Positions 51,967 to 60,938 of a DNA stretch of 64,000 nt are shown piece by piece. The stretch's first letter is position 1. Every line of letters begins with the position of its first letter. A program made the position numbers and the translations under genes. The DNA is from Rothia halotolerans (GTDB lineage Bacteria; Actinomycetota; Actinomycetes; Actinomycetales; Micrococcaceae), in the NCBI RefSeq assembly GCF_004136635.1, contig NZ_NOIU01000004.1, positions 124,001 through 188,000 of the forward strand. The letters run 5' to 3'. Below the pieces are notes generated by a model. It made no database searches and was not told where the DNA came from. It saw only the letters and a list, made by a program, of their open reading frames with translations.

Positions 51967-52057
51967 TCTTGTACCCCCACTGTTGTGGGGAAGGGCCACG
52001 AATCTATGCATGAACCTATAGGCAACTTGAAGTACCCCCGCTCCGCGCGGGGAAGAA
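51967..52057 (-). CRISPR. Solitary crRNA-like mini-array (two degenerate repeats, one spacer)
   Basis: Read on the minus strand, a 5' repeat (about 52057-52028) ends in the handle GTACTTCA, then a 32-nt spacer (52027-51996), then a 3' repeat (51995-51967). The repeats start 61 bp apart, exactly the period of the main array. Both keep TTCCCC and GGGGGTA, and their hairpins covary with the main repeat: CCCCGT/ACGGGG in the array, CCCCGC/GCGGGG in the 5' repeat, CCCCAC/GTGGGG in the 3' repeat. The spacer seed matches the cse1 promoter. It looks like a processed guide RNA for autoregulation rather than a decayed immune array. Confidence 0.8.
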
Positions 52058-52069
52058 GCGCAGGCATCA

Positions 52070-52075
52070 ATTCTA
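52070..52075 (-). promoter_or_regulatory. Possible -10 of the mini-array promoter
   Basis: TAGAAT on the minus strand lies about 13 nt before the first mini-repeat, so a transcript would start near 52063 and enter the repeat at once. The -35 region is weak (TGGTGTC, 17-18 nt upstream). The same transcript could continue into cse1, making the mini-array its 5' leader. A short promoter box of this kind is suggestive only. Confidence 0.4.
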
Positions 52076-52111
52076 TGTCCGCGTTCGATCGAGACACCAG
52101 GAGGATGCCCG

Positions 52112-52807
52112 ATGAACCCCCCGACCTACCTGATCCGCTACCCGGTCCACGAGGCGCTCCTGCGAACGCAGGAGAACAAGCCCGAGGGTGGCTGGGACGT
52201 GGACGATCCGCGCTTCCGGCACCGCGCCGTCATGGGTCTCTTCGGAGATCTCGGAGAGGATCACCCGCGTCAGGATTCACGCATCCTCTTCCGTCTGGAC
52301 CATACGCCGGGACTTCCGCCCTATTTCCTGGTGCAGGCGGCCGTTCCGGTGGAGGCGCCGGATCTGGCGGGGCGTCTGGACGTCCGTGAGGCAGATCTCT
52401 CGGCACCGGTTGAAGGGACGGCCGTGGCCTTCCGGCTGGCCGTTAACGCGATCCAGCGCCGGACCAAGGCTTCGGAGAGGAGGGCCAAGGGTGAGAGGAC
52501 GATCACGCCGATTCCCTTCGATCACGACGATGCGGCTCCGATGGATCTGCCTCGGATGAGCGAATGGGTGGCCCGGAAGCTCGAGGGCGCGTTGGCGGAC
52601 GTCGCGTTGAACAACCACCAGCGTCAGGTCTTGGGCGCCGACAGACGGGGCCGGAAGACCGGAGCGGGGCCGACCGTCCAGGTCGACACCGTGGACGGCG
52701 TGGGTTACGTCGAGGATCCCGCGAAGCTGGAGCGGTTGCTGCGCGAGGGCGTCGGGCGGGCGAAGTCCTACGGGTGCGGTCTGCTGAGCATCCGGCGGAT
52801 CCCGTGA
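52112..52807 (+). CDS. cas6e: Cas6e (Cse3/CasE), crRNA endonuclease
   Basis: The ribonuclease that cuts the repeat hairpin and stays bound to the 3' end of the crRNA, 231 residues. It has two RAMP folds, the likely catalytic His37 in RFRHRAVMGLFGDLG, and the terminal glycine-rich loop VGRAKSYGCGLLSI. A clear AGGAGG lies 7 nt before the ATG. It starts the rightward operon; its stop overlaps the GTG of cas3. It should also process the mini-array, whose repeats keep a foldable hairpin. Confidence 0.93.
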   Translation: MNPPTYLIRYPVHEALLRTQENKPEGGWDVDDPRFRHRAVMGLFGDLGEDHPRQDSRILFRLDHTPGLPPYFLVQAAVPVEAPDLAGRLDVREADLSAPVEGTAVAFRLAVNAIQRRTKASERRAKGERTITPIPFDHDDAAPMDLPRMSEWVARKLEGALADVALNNHQRQVLGADRRGRKTGAGPTVQVDTVDGVGYVEDPAKLERLLREGVGRAKSYGCGLLSIRRIP

Positions 52808-55431
52808 AGCGGACGCACGAGGCGCTGTGGGCCAAGCAGCATGGTCTAGAGGAGCCCTATCCACTCCTTGCGCATCTGCTGGACACCGCCGTCGTCGCAC
52901 GCCAGCTCTACCGGCACTGGCTGCGCCCGGGGCTCCGAGGGCTGCTCGAGGAAGGGCTCGGCGAGAACGCCGAGCGGCTCGTGGCATGGGTCGCCGGAGG
53001 GCACGACGTCGGCAAGGCGTCTCCGGTCTTCCAATGGCAGCCGCATGCTCACGGTCCCGAGTGGGACCGGATCAGGGCCCGGCTCCTGGAAGCCGGCGAC
53101 TATACGTTCGATCCCGTCAAGGGGCTGCAGGGCCGCGCGCAGATCGAGGGAGCCTCCCGCCACGAGCAGGTCACCGCGAAAGCTCTCCATCCCGGGGTGT
53201 TCAGTTCCGCAGAGGAGGCTGAGGATCTGTGGAAGGTCCTGCCGGCTATGGGGCATCATGGCCGTTTCGTCGTTCCCTTCCTGTACGGGGCAGGAGCGAC
53301 GCTGAAAGAGAAGAAGATCGAGCAGATGCACGAGAAGGGAGGCTGGGTCACCGCCCAGCGGGATCTTCTCGGCATCCTCAGGGAGAGTCTTGGCCTGGAA
53401 GAGGCAGATCTTCCGGAGAGCGCCCCGAATGCCGTGACCATCCTCCTCTCCGGGCTGACGGTGCTCGCGGATCGGATCGCCTCCGGGACCGACTGGGTGA
53501 TGGAGGCCCAGGGGCTCATGGCGTCCGGGGAGCTGAGCCTCCAGGAGCCGGGAGCGTGGCTGACCAGCCGGGAGGAGAGCGCGCTGCGTCGCATCCGGCA
53601 GACGGTGGGGATCTACTCGGGGTGGGAGGACGAGGAAGAGGCGAAGCGGGCGATCCTCGGAGAGTTCGAGCCCCGCCCTCTCCAGGAGGAGGCGCTGAAG
53701 GCGGGGCGAGGCCTGTGGAACGTCATGGTCCAGACCGGGGGAGGCAAGACGGAAGCTGCAGCGCTGCGGCATTCGACGGCGGAGGAGCGGCTGATCTTCC
53801 TGCTTCCCACCCAGGCGACGTCGAACGCCCTGATGCGTCGGATCCAAGGATTCTTCCGCGACAACCCCAACGTGGCGGCCCTCGCCCACGGCCTGGCCTC
53901 CACGGAGGACTTCTACAGCACTCCCGTCACGGTGGTCCAGGACGGGGAGGGCGAGCCGGACAACGGCGGTCTCTATCCTGCCGAGTTCGTCAGGTCCGGC
54001 AGCTCCAGGCTGCTGGCCCCCGTCTGCGTGGGGACCGTGGACCAGGCGCTGATGGGCTCGCTTCCCGCCAAGTGGACGCACCTCCGGCTCCTGGCGCTCG
54101 CCAACGCCCATGTGGTGCTGGATGAGGCGCACACCATGGATCAGTACCAGTCACAGCTGCTCCTCCCGTTGCTCCGGTGGTGGGGGACCACGGGGACTCG
54201 GGTGTCCTTGCTGACTGCCACGCTGCCGGCCTGGCAGCGGAGGATGTTCGTGGAAGCCTATACGCAGGAAACCGTTTCGGCGGCCCCCTGCTTCCCCTCC
54301 GTCGAGAACTTCGCCTCTGAGTCGCCCTCCCGGGAGCGCACCGATCTGCCGGCTCGGGAACATGCCATCTCGTGGGAGATGAGCGAAGCTCCAGCCGATG
54401 AACTCGTCGACTCCCACATCGAGTGGGTCCGCAACATGCGGGAGCAGTGGCCCGAGGCGCGCATCGGCGTCATCTGCAACACGGTGGCCCGCGCGCAGGG
54501 CGTCGCTGAGACCCTGGCTCACGAGGAGGAAGACGTAGTCCTCCTGCACTCGCGGATGACCGCCGAGCATCGACGCCGCAACGCCACGATGCTGGAAGAG
54601 CGGATCGGCTCGGGGAGGAGGGGGCGGGCCCTCACCGTCGTCGGGACCCAGGCGATCGAAGCGTCCCTGGACATCGATCTCGATCTCCTGAGCACCGAGC
54701 TCTCGCCGGCGCCCTCCCTGATCCAGCGGGCGGGACGCGTGTGGAGGCGGGAGGATCCCGAGAGGAAGCTCAGGATTCCGGGGGCTCAGGGGATGTCTAT
54801 TCGTCTTCTCCGGATCGCCGATGCTGATGAGTACAAGGCCAAGCCGTACTTCAGGGCCGAGTTGGACAGGACGTGGGAGTGGCTCTCAGCGACGCGCACG
54901 CTGAGGGTGCCGCAGGACTGTCAGGACTTTATCGATGGTTCCGCCGTCACCTTCGAGAACATCCTGGATCCGACCGAGGCCGATCTCGAGAAGTACGCGG
55001 ACGACGCCCTTCGGTCGCAGAAGGGGCGAATCTCCGCCCACGATATGGGCTGGATCCTGGATCCATGGTGCGACCTCGGAACCTTCACGAGTTTGACGAG
55101 GGCTGAGAAAGACGTATCAGAAGAGGCCGTGGAGAGGCGGACGCGCCTGATCGACCAGGAGCTCCGGCAAGTGATCCTGTGCGGGGACCCGGCCGTTGTG
55201 CCGGGGGCATGGCCGGGCACGGTGGAGGAGCTGAAACGGCTGAAGGGTCGCGATCAGGAGAAGATCAGACAGGCCCTGCGGTCCTCGGTGGCTCTGCCAG
55301 CCAGTCACCGGGAGATCTACGCACGTCTTGAGCCGTTGCGGGATGCCGAGTCCGTGCTGAGCAGATACTGGGTGCTGGAAACTGCCGAAACTCATTACGA
55401 TCCGGTCTTCGGGCTCCGGAAGAACGCATAG
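52804..55431 (+). CDS. cas3: Cas3, HD nuclease-helicase
   Basis: The target-degrading effector, 875 residues. The N-terminal HD nuclease domain shows H24 in LLAHLLDTA, HD67-68 in AGGHDVGK, H120 in GASRHEQ and HH151-152. The superfamily 2 helicase follows, with Walker A TGGGKT at 311-316, DEAH at 440-443 and TATLPA near 465, then the RecA2 motif QAIEASLDIDLD and QRAGRVWRR (motif VI), and a C-terminal domain. The GTG at 52804 overlaps cas6e (GTGA). All key residues seem intact, so interference should be active. Confidence 0.94.
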   Translation: MKRTHEALWAKQHGLEEPYPLLAHLLDTAVVARQLYRHWLRPGLRGLLEEGLGENAERLVAWVAGGHDVGKASPVFQWQPHAHGPEWDRIRARLLEAGDYTFDPVKGLQGRAQIEGASRHEQVTAKALHPGVFSSAEEAEDLWKVLPAMGHHGRFVVPFLYGAGATLKEKKIEQMHEKGGWVTAQRDLLGILRESLGLEEADLPESAPNAVTILLSGLTVLADRIASGTDWVMEAQGLMASGELSLQEPGAWLTSREESALRRIRQTVGIYSGWEDEEEAKRAILGEFEPRPLQEEALKAGRGLWNVMVQTGGGKTEAAALRHSTAEERLIFLLPTQATSNALMRRIQGFFRDNPNVAALAHGLASTEDFYSTPVTVVQDGEGEPDNGGLYPAEFVRSGSSRLLAPVCVGTVDQALMGSLPAKWTHLRLLALANAHVVLDEAHTMDQYQSQLLLPLLRWWGTTGTRVSLLTATLPAWQRRMFVEAYTQETVSAAPCFPSVENFASESPSRERTDLPAREHAISWEMSEAPADELVDSHIEWVRNMREQWPEARIGVICNTVARAQGVAETLAHEEEDVVLLHSRMTAEHRRRNATMLEERIGSGRRGRALTVVGTQAIEASLDIDLDLLSTELSPAPSLIQRAGRVWRREDPERKLRIPGAQGMSIRLLRIADADEYKAKPYFRAELDRTWEWLSATRTLRVPQDCQDFIDGSAVTFENILDPTEADLEKYADDALRSQKGRISAHDMGWILDPWCDLGTFTSLTRAEKDVSEEAVERRTRLIDQELRQVILCGDPAVVPGAWPGTVEELKRLKGRDQEKIRQALRSSVALPASHREIYARLEPLRDAESVLSRYWVLETAETHYDPVFGLRKNA

Positions 55432-55439
55432 GAGGATAC

Positions 55440-56378
55440 ATGGCGTATTCGGATGAGGCCGTGGCCTTCTCCACGCTCCCCGTGGGACATCAGGTGCGGT
55501 TGGAGGACCGCGTATCGTTCCTGTACATCGAGTACTGCGCTGTACGGCAGGACCGCACCGGCGTCGTCGCCATCGGGGAGGACGACGCCGCGGAGAAGGT
55601 GGTGCGGCGTCGTGTGCAGATGCCCGTGGCGGGGATATCGGTTCTCATTCTGGGGCCGGGGACGAGCATCACCCAGCCTGCGATTACGTCCTGCACTCGG
55701 TCGGGGGTCACGGTGCTGTTCGCAGGTGGAGGCGGGGTGCCGGCCTACGCCCATGCGACGCCGTTGACCTCTTCGGCGCGGTGGGCCATCGCCCAGGCTC
55801 GCCTTGTCGCTCAGGAGAAGCACCAGAGGATCGCGGCGATGGTGTTCTACAAGAAGCAGCTGGGCATGGAGCATATGCCCGGCGGCTCTATCGCGACCAT
55901 GCGCGGCCTCGAAGGGCGGGCGATGAGGAACCTATACCGGGAGATGTCCAAGAAACACAAGGTGGAGAAGTTCAAGCGCAACACCGATTCCGATGACCCG
56001 GTGAACATCGCTCTGAACATCACGAACTCCATCCTGTACGGGTGTGCTGCATCCGCCTGTGCGGCCATCGGGATCAATCCGGCACTGGGCATCATCCACC
56101 GGGGGAATGCGCGATCGCTGCTCTACGACCTGGCGGACCTCTATAAGCCGACTATCAGCATTCCGATCGCCTTCGCCGCCTCGAAGGAGGACGATGTGCC
56201 TACTACGGTTCGGAAGGCTGTACGGGCCGAACTGGTCCGACAGGGGGTCCTCAAAGGAATGCTCGCTGCGCTCATGGAGGTCCTTACCCCTTATCTGCCG
56301 GCGCGTGATGACGACAGGTTGGTGGCGGATACCGAGGATGAAGCCATTGGGCATACCCAATACGGAAAGGAGGAGTAG
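55440..56378 (+). CDS. cas1e: Cas1e, spacer integrase
   Basis: The integrase that inserts new spacers together with Cas2, 312 residues. Metal ligands E158 (GLEGR), H220 (GIIHRGN) and D230/D233 (YDLADLYKP) match the E141/H208/D218/D221 set of E. coli Cas1. The ATG has AGGAGG 4 nt upstream and the gene starts 8 bp after cas3. It is followed by cas2 after 5 bp. Confidence 0.94.
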   Translation: MAYSDEAVAFSTLPVGHQVRLEDRVSFLYIEYCAVRQDRTGVVAIGEDDAAEKVVRRRVQMPVAGISVLILGPGTSITQPAITSCTRSGVTVLFAGGGGVPAYAHATPLTSSARWAIAQARLVAQEKHQRIAAMVFYKKQLGMEHMPGGSIATMRGLEGRAMRNLYREMSKKHKVEKFKRNTDSDDPVNIALNITNSILYGCAASACAAIGINPALGIIHRGNARSLLYDLADLYKPTISIPIAFAASKEDDVPTTVRKAVRAELVRQGVLKGMLAALMEVLTPYLPARDDDRLVADTEDEAIGHTQYGKEE

Positions 56379-56383
56379 GAATC

Positions 56384-56698
56384 ATGTTCGTCGTCGTATC
56401 GGCCAGCGCGATCCCGGAGCATCTGCATGGATATCTGAGCCGTTTTCTGTCCGAGGTGTCCACAGGGCTGTACGTCGGAAATCTCTCGCCCGGGGTTCGC
56501 GATCATCTCTGGGGACGGTGCGATGAAGCTGTGAAGGAAGGGGCTGTGACGATGATCTGCGGAGCTCCGAAGCACGAGCAGGGATTTGAGCTTCGGACCT
56601 CGGGACCGCAGCGTCGTCCCATCGTGGAGCTGGACGGGGTGCAGCTGGCGACGACCGCCGCACCGAAAGATGCCCAAAATCGGCCGACGAGCCGATAA
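56384..56698 (+). CDS. cas2e: Cas2e
   Basis: The 104-residue Cas2 of type I-E, which bridges two Cas1 dimers in the adaptation complex. The start MFVVVSASAIPEHLHGYLSRFL and VSTGLYVGNLSPGVRDHLW fit the Cas2e (CRISPR-associated ygbF) family. Its stop codon lies only 18 bp before the first CRISPR repeat, so the array leader and promoter must overlap the end of this gene. Confidence 0.93.
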   Translation: MFVVVSASAIPEHLHGYLSRFLSEVSTGLYVGNLSPGVRDHLWGRCDEAVKEGAVTMICGAPKHEQGFELRTSGPQRRPIVELDGVQLATTAAPKDAQNRPTSR

Positions 56699-56716
56699 AA
56701 TGCCTAGTCAGTTGGT
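56673..56716 (+). promoter_or_regulatory. CRISPR leader/promoter embedded in the end of cas2
   Basis: Only 18 bp separate the cas2 stop from the first repeat. A -10-like TAAAAT (56696-56701) contains the cas2 stop codon, which would start transcription about 9 nt before repeat 1. The AT-rich tract CCAAAATC (56674-56681) is the only -35/leader-like sequence. The usual AT-rich 60-200 bp leader is absent, so adaptation signals must lie within the cas2 coding sequence. Confidence 0.5.
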
Positions 56717-59700
56717 CTCTTCCCCGTACGCACGGGGGTATTTCCTTTTTCTGCTGCTTCTCCAAGTGGATATTGATCTCTTCCCCGTACGCACGGGGGT
56801 ATTTCCGTGGAAGCCGTCCCGAAGTCCGGGGCGACCATCTCTTCCCCGTACGCACGGGGGTATTTCCCGAAGGAGCTCACCCAGTGAACATCTCCTGCAC
56901 TCTTCCCCGTACGCACGGGGGTATTTCCGGGGGCCTTTTTGAATATGGTGGGGATCAGAACTCTTCCCCGTACGCACGGGGGTATTTCCGATTACCACGA
57001 AGGGATGATCCGCCACGCCTGCTCTTCCCCGTACGCACGGGGGTATTTCCGCCGAGTGGACCAAGCACAACATGTGGAGTGGCTCTTCCCCGTACGCACG
57101 GGGGTATTTCCCTGAGCTCCGGATCGGCGACCAGGTTGCCGATCTCTTCCCCGTACGCACGGGGGTATTTCCTCGGTGGTCGCGAAATTGTTGCCGAGCT
57201 CCACCTCTTCCCCGTACGCACGGGGGTATTTCCTTACCCTGGTCGTCCTTCACGCGCAGGTCCGGCTCTTCCCCGTACGCACGGGGGTATTTCCCGGCGA
57301 CCCTCTGTTTAAGGGTCACAGCGCCCCTCTTCCCCGTACGCACGGGGGTATTTCCCGATCTCCCACCGGAGACCACCATTGAGACCACTCTTCCCCGTAC
57401 GCACGGGGGTATTTCCATGGTTCAGCCCTCCTTCACGGTGAGCTCGGTCTCTTCCCCGTACGCACGGGGGTATTTCCTCATGGCAGCAACCACCAAGACC
57501 CGCAAGAACCTCTTCCCCGTACGCACGGGGGTATTTCCCAGTCCCCCTCGCCACTGTTCCGCGGCGTGTACTCTTCCCCGTACGCACGGGGGTATTTCCA
57601 TCGAGCAGACCATGACCCACAAGTAGACATGCTCTTCCCCGTACGCACGGGGGTATTTCCGTCATCGTCAAGGGCAAGGTCATCAAGATCCTCTCTTCCC
57701 CGTACGCACGGGGGTATTTCCGATATCAAGGGCGTGCTGAGCCAGGCCGGGCGCTCTTCCCCGTACGCACGGGGGTATTTCCGACGAAGGAATAAGCGCT
57801 CATGATCCACGGAACTCTTCCCCGTACGCACGGGGGTATTTCCTGATCGAGCAGTGGGAAGCCACCCATGCCGGCCTCTTCCCCGTACGCACGGGGGTAT
57901 TTCCATCCGGGCCGGGAAGTCCTCGGTGCTGATCGCCTCTTCCCCGTACGCACGGGGGTATTTCCCGCGGAGAAGCGTCTGGCGCGGATCCAGTCCGCTC
58001 TTCCCCGTACGCACGGGGGTATTTCCAGGAGTCTAAATGGATGAGCTGACCGCGATCACTCTTCCCCGTACGCACGGGGGTATTTCCCCCATCCCAAAAC
58101 CGGCCATGCTGCTGTGGGGCTCTTCCCCGTACGCACGGGGGTATTTCCGAGTTCGTGGTCTCCAAGGCGGCCCGGCGGAACTCTTCCCCGTACGCACGGG
58201 GGTATTTCCGAGTTCCCGCGGCTGCGGTTCCGCACGGTGATCTCTTCCCCGTACGCACGGGGGTATTTCCGGTAAGAGCACCGTTCGGTACACCACGGTC
58301 CGCTCTTCCCCGTACGCACGGGGGTATTTCCAGCAAGGCGTCCGGTTACAACTGGATCCGCTGCTCTTCCCCGTACGCACGGGGGTATTTCCCTCGGCGG
58401 GAGCGCGACCGGCTTCCAGTGGCACTCTTCCCCGTACGCACGGGGGTATTTCCGATCTCGGGCCCCTGCGCACGATGATCGAGGACTCTTCCCCGTACGC
58501 ACGGGGGTATTTCCGTCGCAAGGATCCTCGGATACCGCGACGCCGCCTCTTCCCCGTACGCACGGGGGTATTTCCGTGCTCTCCGGCATGGCCGCCTCCG
58601 CCGAAGACTCTTCCCCGTACGCACGGGGGTATTTCCTTGAGGTCCTTGGGGGCGGGGATGGAGATCTTCTCTTCCCCGTACGCACGGGGGTATTTCCCTG
58701 CGCATGACCCAGGAGCAGCAGAAGGTCGACTCTTCCCCGTACGCACGGGGGTATTTCCGCGTTATTACCGCTGTCGTCCTTGTACGCAGTCTCTTCCCCG
58801 TACGCACGGGGGTATTTCCCGAACCATCCATGCCAGGCGCCGGAGGCGTCCCTCTTCCCCGTACGCACGGGGGTATTTCCTGCTCGGCAGCCTGGATCAG
58901 TTCCCTGGGCATCTCTTCCCCGTACGCACGGGGGTATTTCCCGGGTCGGGCAGGTCGCCGAGGTCAACGTCGGCTCTTCCCCGTACGCACGGGGGTATTT
59001 CCTGCTCGGCAGCCTGGATCAGTTCCCTGGGCATCTCTTCCCCGTACGCACGGGGGTATTTCCCGGGTCGGGCAGGTCGCCGAGGTCAACGTCGGCTCTT
59101 CCCCGTACGCACGGGGGTATTTCACCTGGTGAAGGAGCAGTGGGACAAACTTAAAGCTCTTCCCCGTACGCACGGGGGTATTTCCACGTGCAGCCGTGCT
59201 GCGTCCGGGTGCTGCCTCTCTTCCCCGTACGCACGGGGGTATTTCCCTGGACCCCCGCGATCTGCTGATCCGCGATCCCTCTTCCCCGTACGCACGGGGG
59301 TATTTCCAGCATCGGCTGGTTCATGGCGGTTCCTTTCTGCTCTTCCCCGTACGCACGGGGGTATTTCCCACCGACCGGCGGTACAAGGGCTTCCGCCCGA
59401 CTCTTCCCCGTACGCACGGGGGTATTTCCTCCTTCGTCCCGGGGCGCAGGCCCATCTGAGCCTCTTCCCCGTACGCACGGGGGTATTTCCGTGCACTCGG
59501 CGATGCGGGTGATGACACGCTTCTCTTCCCCGTACGCACGGGGGTATTTCCCACCGACCTGCCCACCATCCGCAACCAGCAAACTCTTCCCCGTACGCAC
59601 GGGGGTATTTCCGGAGACAGCCTGCTCGACGGGGAGCATGTAGGCTCTTCCCCGTACGCACGGGGGTATTTCCTTCTCCTGCAGGTCCGGCCGCAGGTAA

Positions 59701-60695
59701 TGGCCCTCTTCCCCGTACGCACGGGGGTATTTCCCTCTGGGTGCGGGCCTCGGATTCCAAGGTGCACTCTTCCCCGTACGCACGGGGGTATTTCCGAACG
59801 CGCTCCACGTCGTTGGCCGAGACGATCCTCTTCCCCGTACGCACGGGGGTATTTCCGAAAGCGTGGAGATCGTTCAGGAGGGCAAGGCCTCTTCCCCGTA
59901 CGCACGGGGGTATTTCCCGTGGGTGGAGACGATGTTGCGGCTGTCCAGGCTCTTCCCCGTACGCACGGGGATATTTCCGAGGACGTCACGGTCTGGGGCG
60001 GCGTGAAGGTCTCTTCCCCGTACGCACGGGGGTATTTCCGCGGAACGCGGAATCCCTCGCGTTGGACATGGCTCTTCCCCGTACGCACGGGGGTATTTCC
60101 TGGCCACGCGCTGCTGAGCGCAGCTCACGCGTCTCTTCCCCGTACGCACGGGGGTATTTCCAGCCACTTGCCGGATATCTTGATCGTGCGATCCTCTTCC
60201 CCGTACGCACGGGGGTATTTCTCACGACCGAGCCGCGGACGGCCTCGATGACGCCTCTTCCCCGTACGCACGGGGGTATTTCCCTGCCGGCGGCGTGCGG
60301 GGAGTTCTCGGACCGCTCTTCCCCGTACGCACGGGGGTATTTCCCTCCTTCACCCCAGAGGCCGTGATCGTGCAGGCTCTTCCCCGTACGCACGGGGGTA
60401 TTTCCACGTTGTGCCGGCGGTTCGAGTTCGAGGCCTTCTCTTCCCCGTACGCACGGGGGTATTTCCGACGGCATGACCGTGGCCTGCTCCCGGGAGGCCT
60501 CTTCCCCGTACACATGGGGTATTTCCGTCCACGCGAAGCGGCACATCGTCCGCCTGGACTCTTCCCCGTACGCACGTGGTTATTTCGGGGGACTGGTCAG
60601 TCTGCCACGGCCCGTTCACCTCTTCCCCGTTTGTGGGATCATGGCCGGTGTTGCTCTGAATCCCGGGCCTTCTCTGCCTACGCGGGGATATTTCT
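56717..60695 (+). CRISPR. Type I-E CRISPR array, 62 regular repeats plus decayed tail
   Basis: The 29-bp repeat starts CTCTTCCCCGTACGCACGGG and ends GGTATTTCC. It forms the stem CCCCGT/ACGGGG with loop ACGC and leaves the 8-nt handle GTATTTCC. Repeat starts fall on a strict 61-bp grid from 56717 to 60438 (62 repeats), so spacers are all 32 bp. The crRNA direction is rightward, from cas2. Variant repeats (ends TTTCA at 59096, GGGGATATTTCC at 59950, TTTCT at 60194) lie in the distal half. Repeats at 60499, 60559 and 60620 and a remnant near 60667 are degenerate, which marks the old end. A two-spacer block at about 58881-59002 is duplicated in tandem at about 59003-59124. Confidence 0.98.
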
Positions 60696-60938
60696 AAGTA
60701 CGAGGTACTTCATAATCCCTGTGCAGCATTCTTTCTGCGCCCATACAGTCGAATTCTGGGTATCTACTTCATCGCCTTTCGGTTCCCTGGCCCCTTGTAT
60801 TATGATGAGGAGCGTAAGCGTAATTACCCCACTGATCGACCTCACATCTGCTATCGCCAGATCACTTTCAGTCGGGACGGAAATCCTTCCATGTTCCAGG
60901 GGTGCGCTGTCTCTAGCCGCTAAGCAGCCGTCCCGCCT
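60696..60938. other. AT-richer spacer after the CRISPR array
   Basis: About 240 bp with noticeably lower GC and no open gene. It begins with a small hairpin AAGTAC-GAG-GTACTT next to the last repeat remnant. It may be the eroded trailer of the array. The fabF stop follows. Confidence 0.4.

Noticed and set aside
52012-52027. The similarity between the spacer seed and 51908-51923 as a pair of protein operators
   Set aside because: Possible, but the similarity is a direct repeat without internal symmetry and stops at the spacer boundary on the handle side. The guide explanation fits the mismatch spacing better.
51890-52060. The mini-array as a leftover of an ordinary decayed CRISPR array
   Set aside because: Exact 61-bp period, 32-nt spacer, covarying stems and a seed match to the neighbouring promoter are not expected from decay.
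56773-60367. Many overlapping open frames inside the CRISPR array encoding repeated SSPYARGYF or EIPPCVRGR peptides
   Set aside because: They only translate the repeat unit in different frames.
56717-60466. Self-targeting spacers against genes in this window
   Set aside because: I did not see an obvious long match by eye, but I cannot search all spacers against both strands reliably, so I make no claim.
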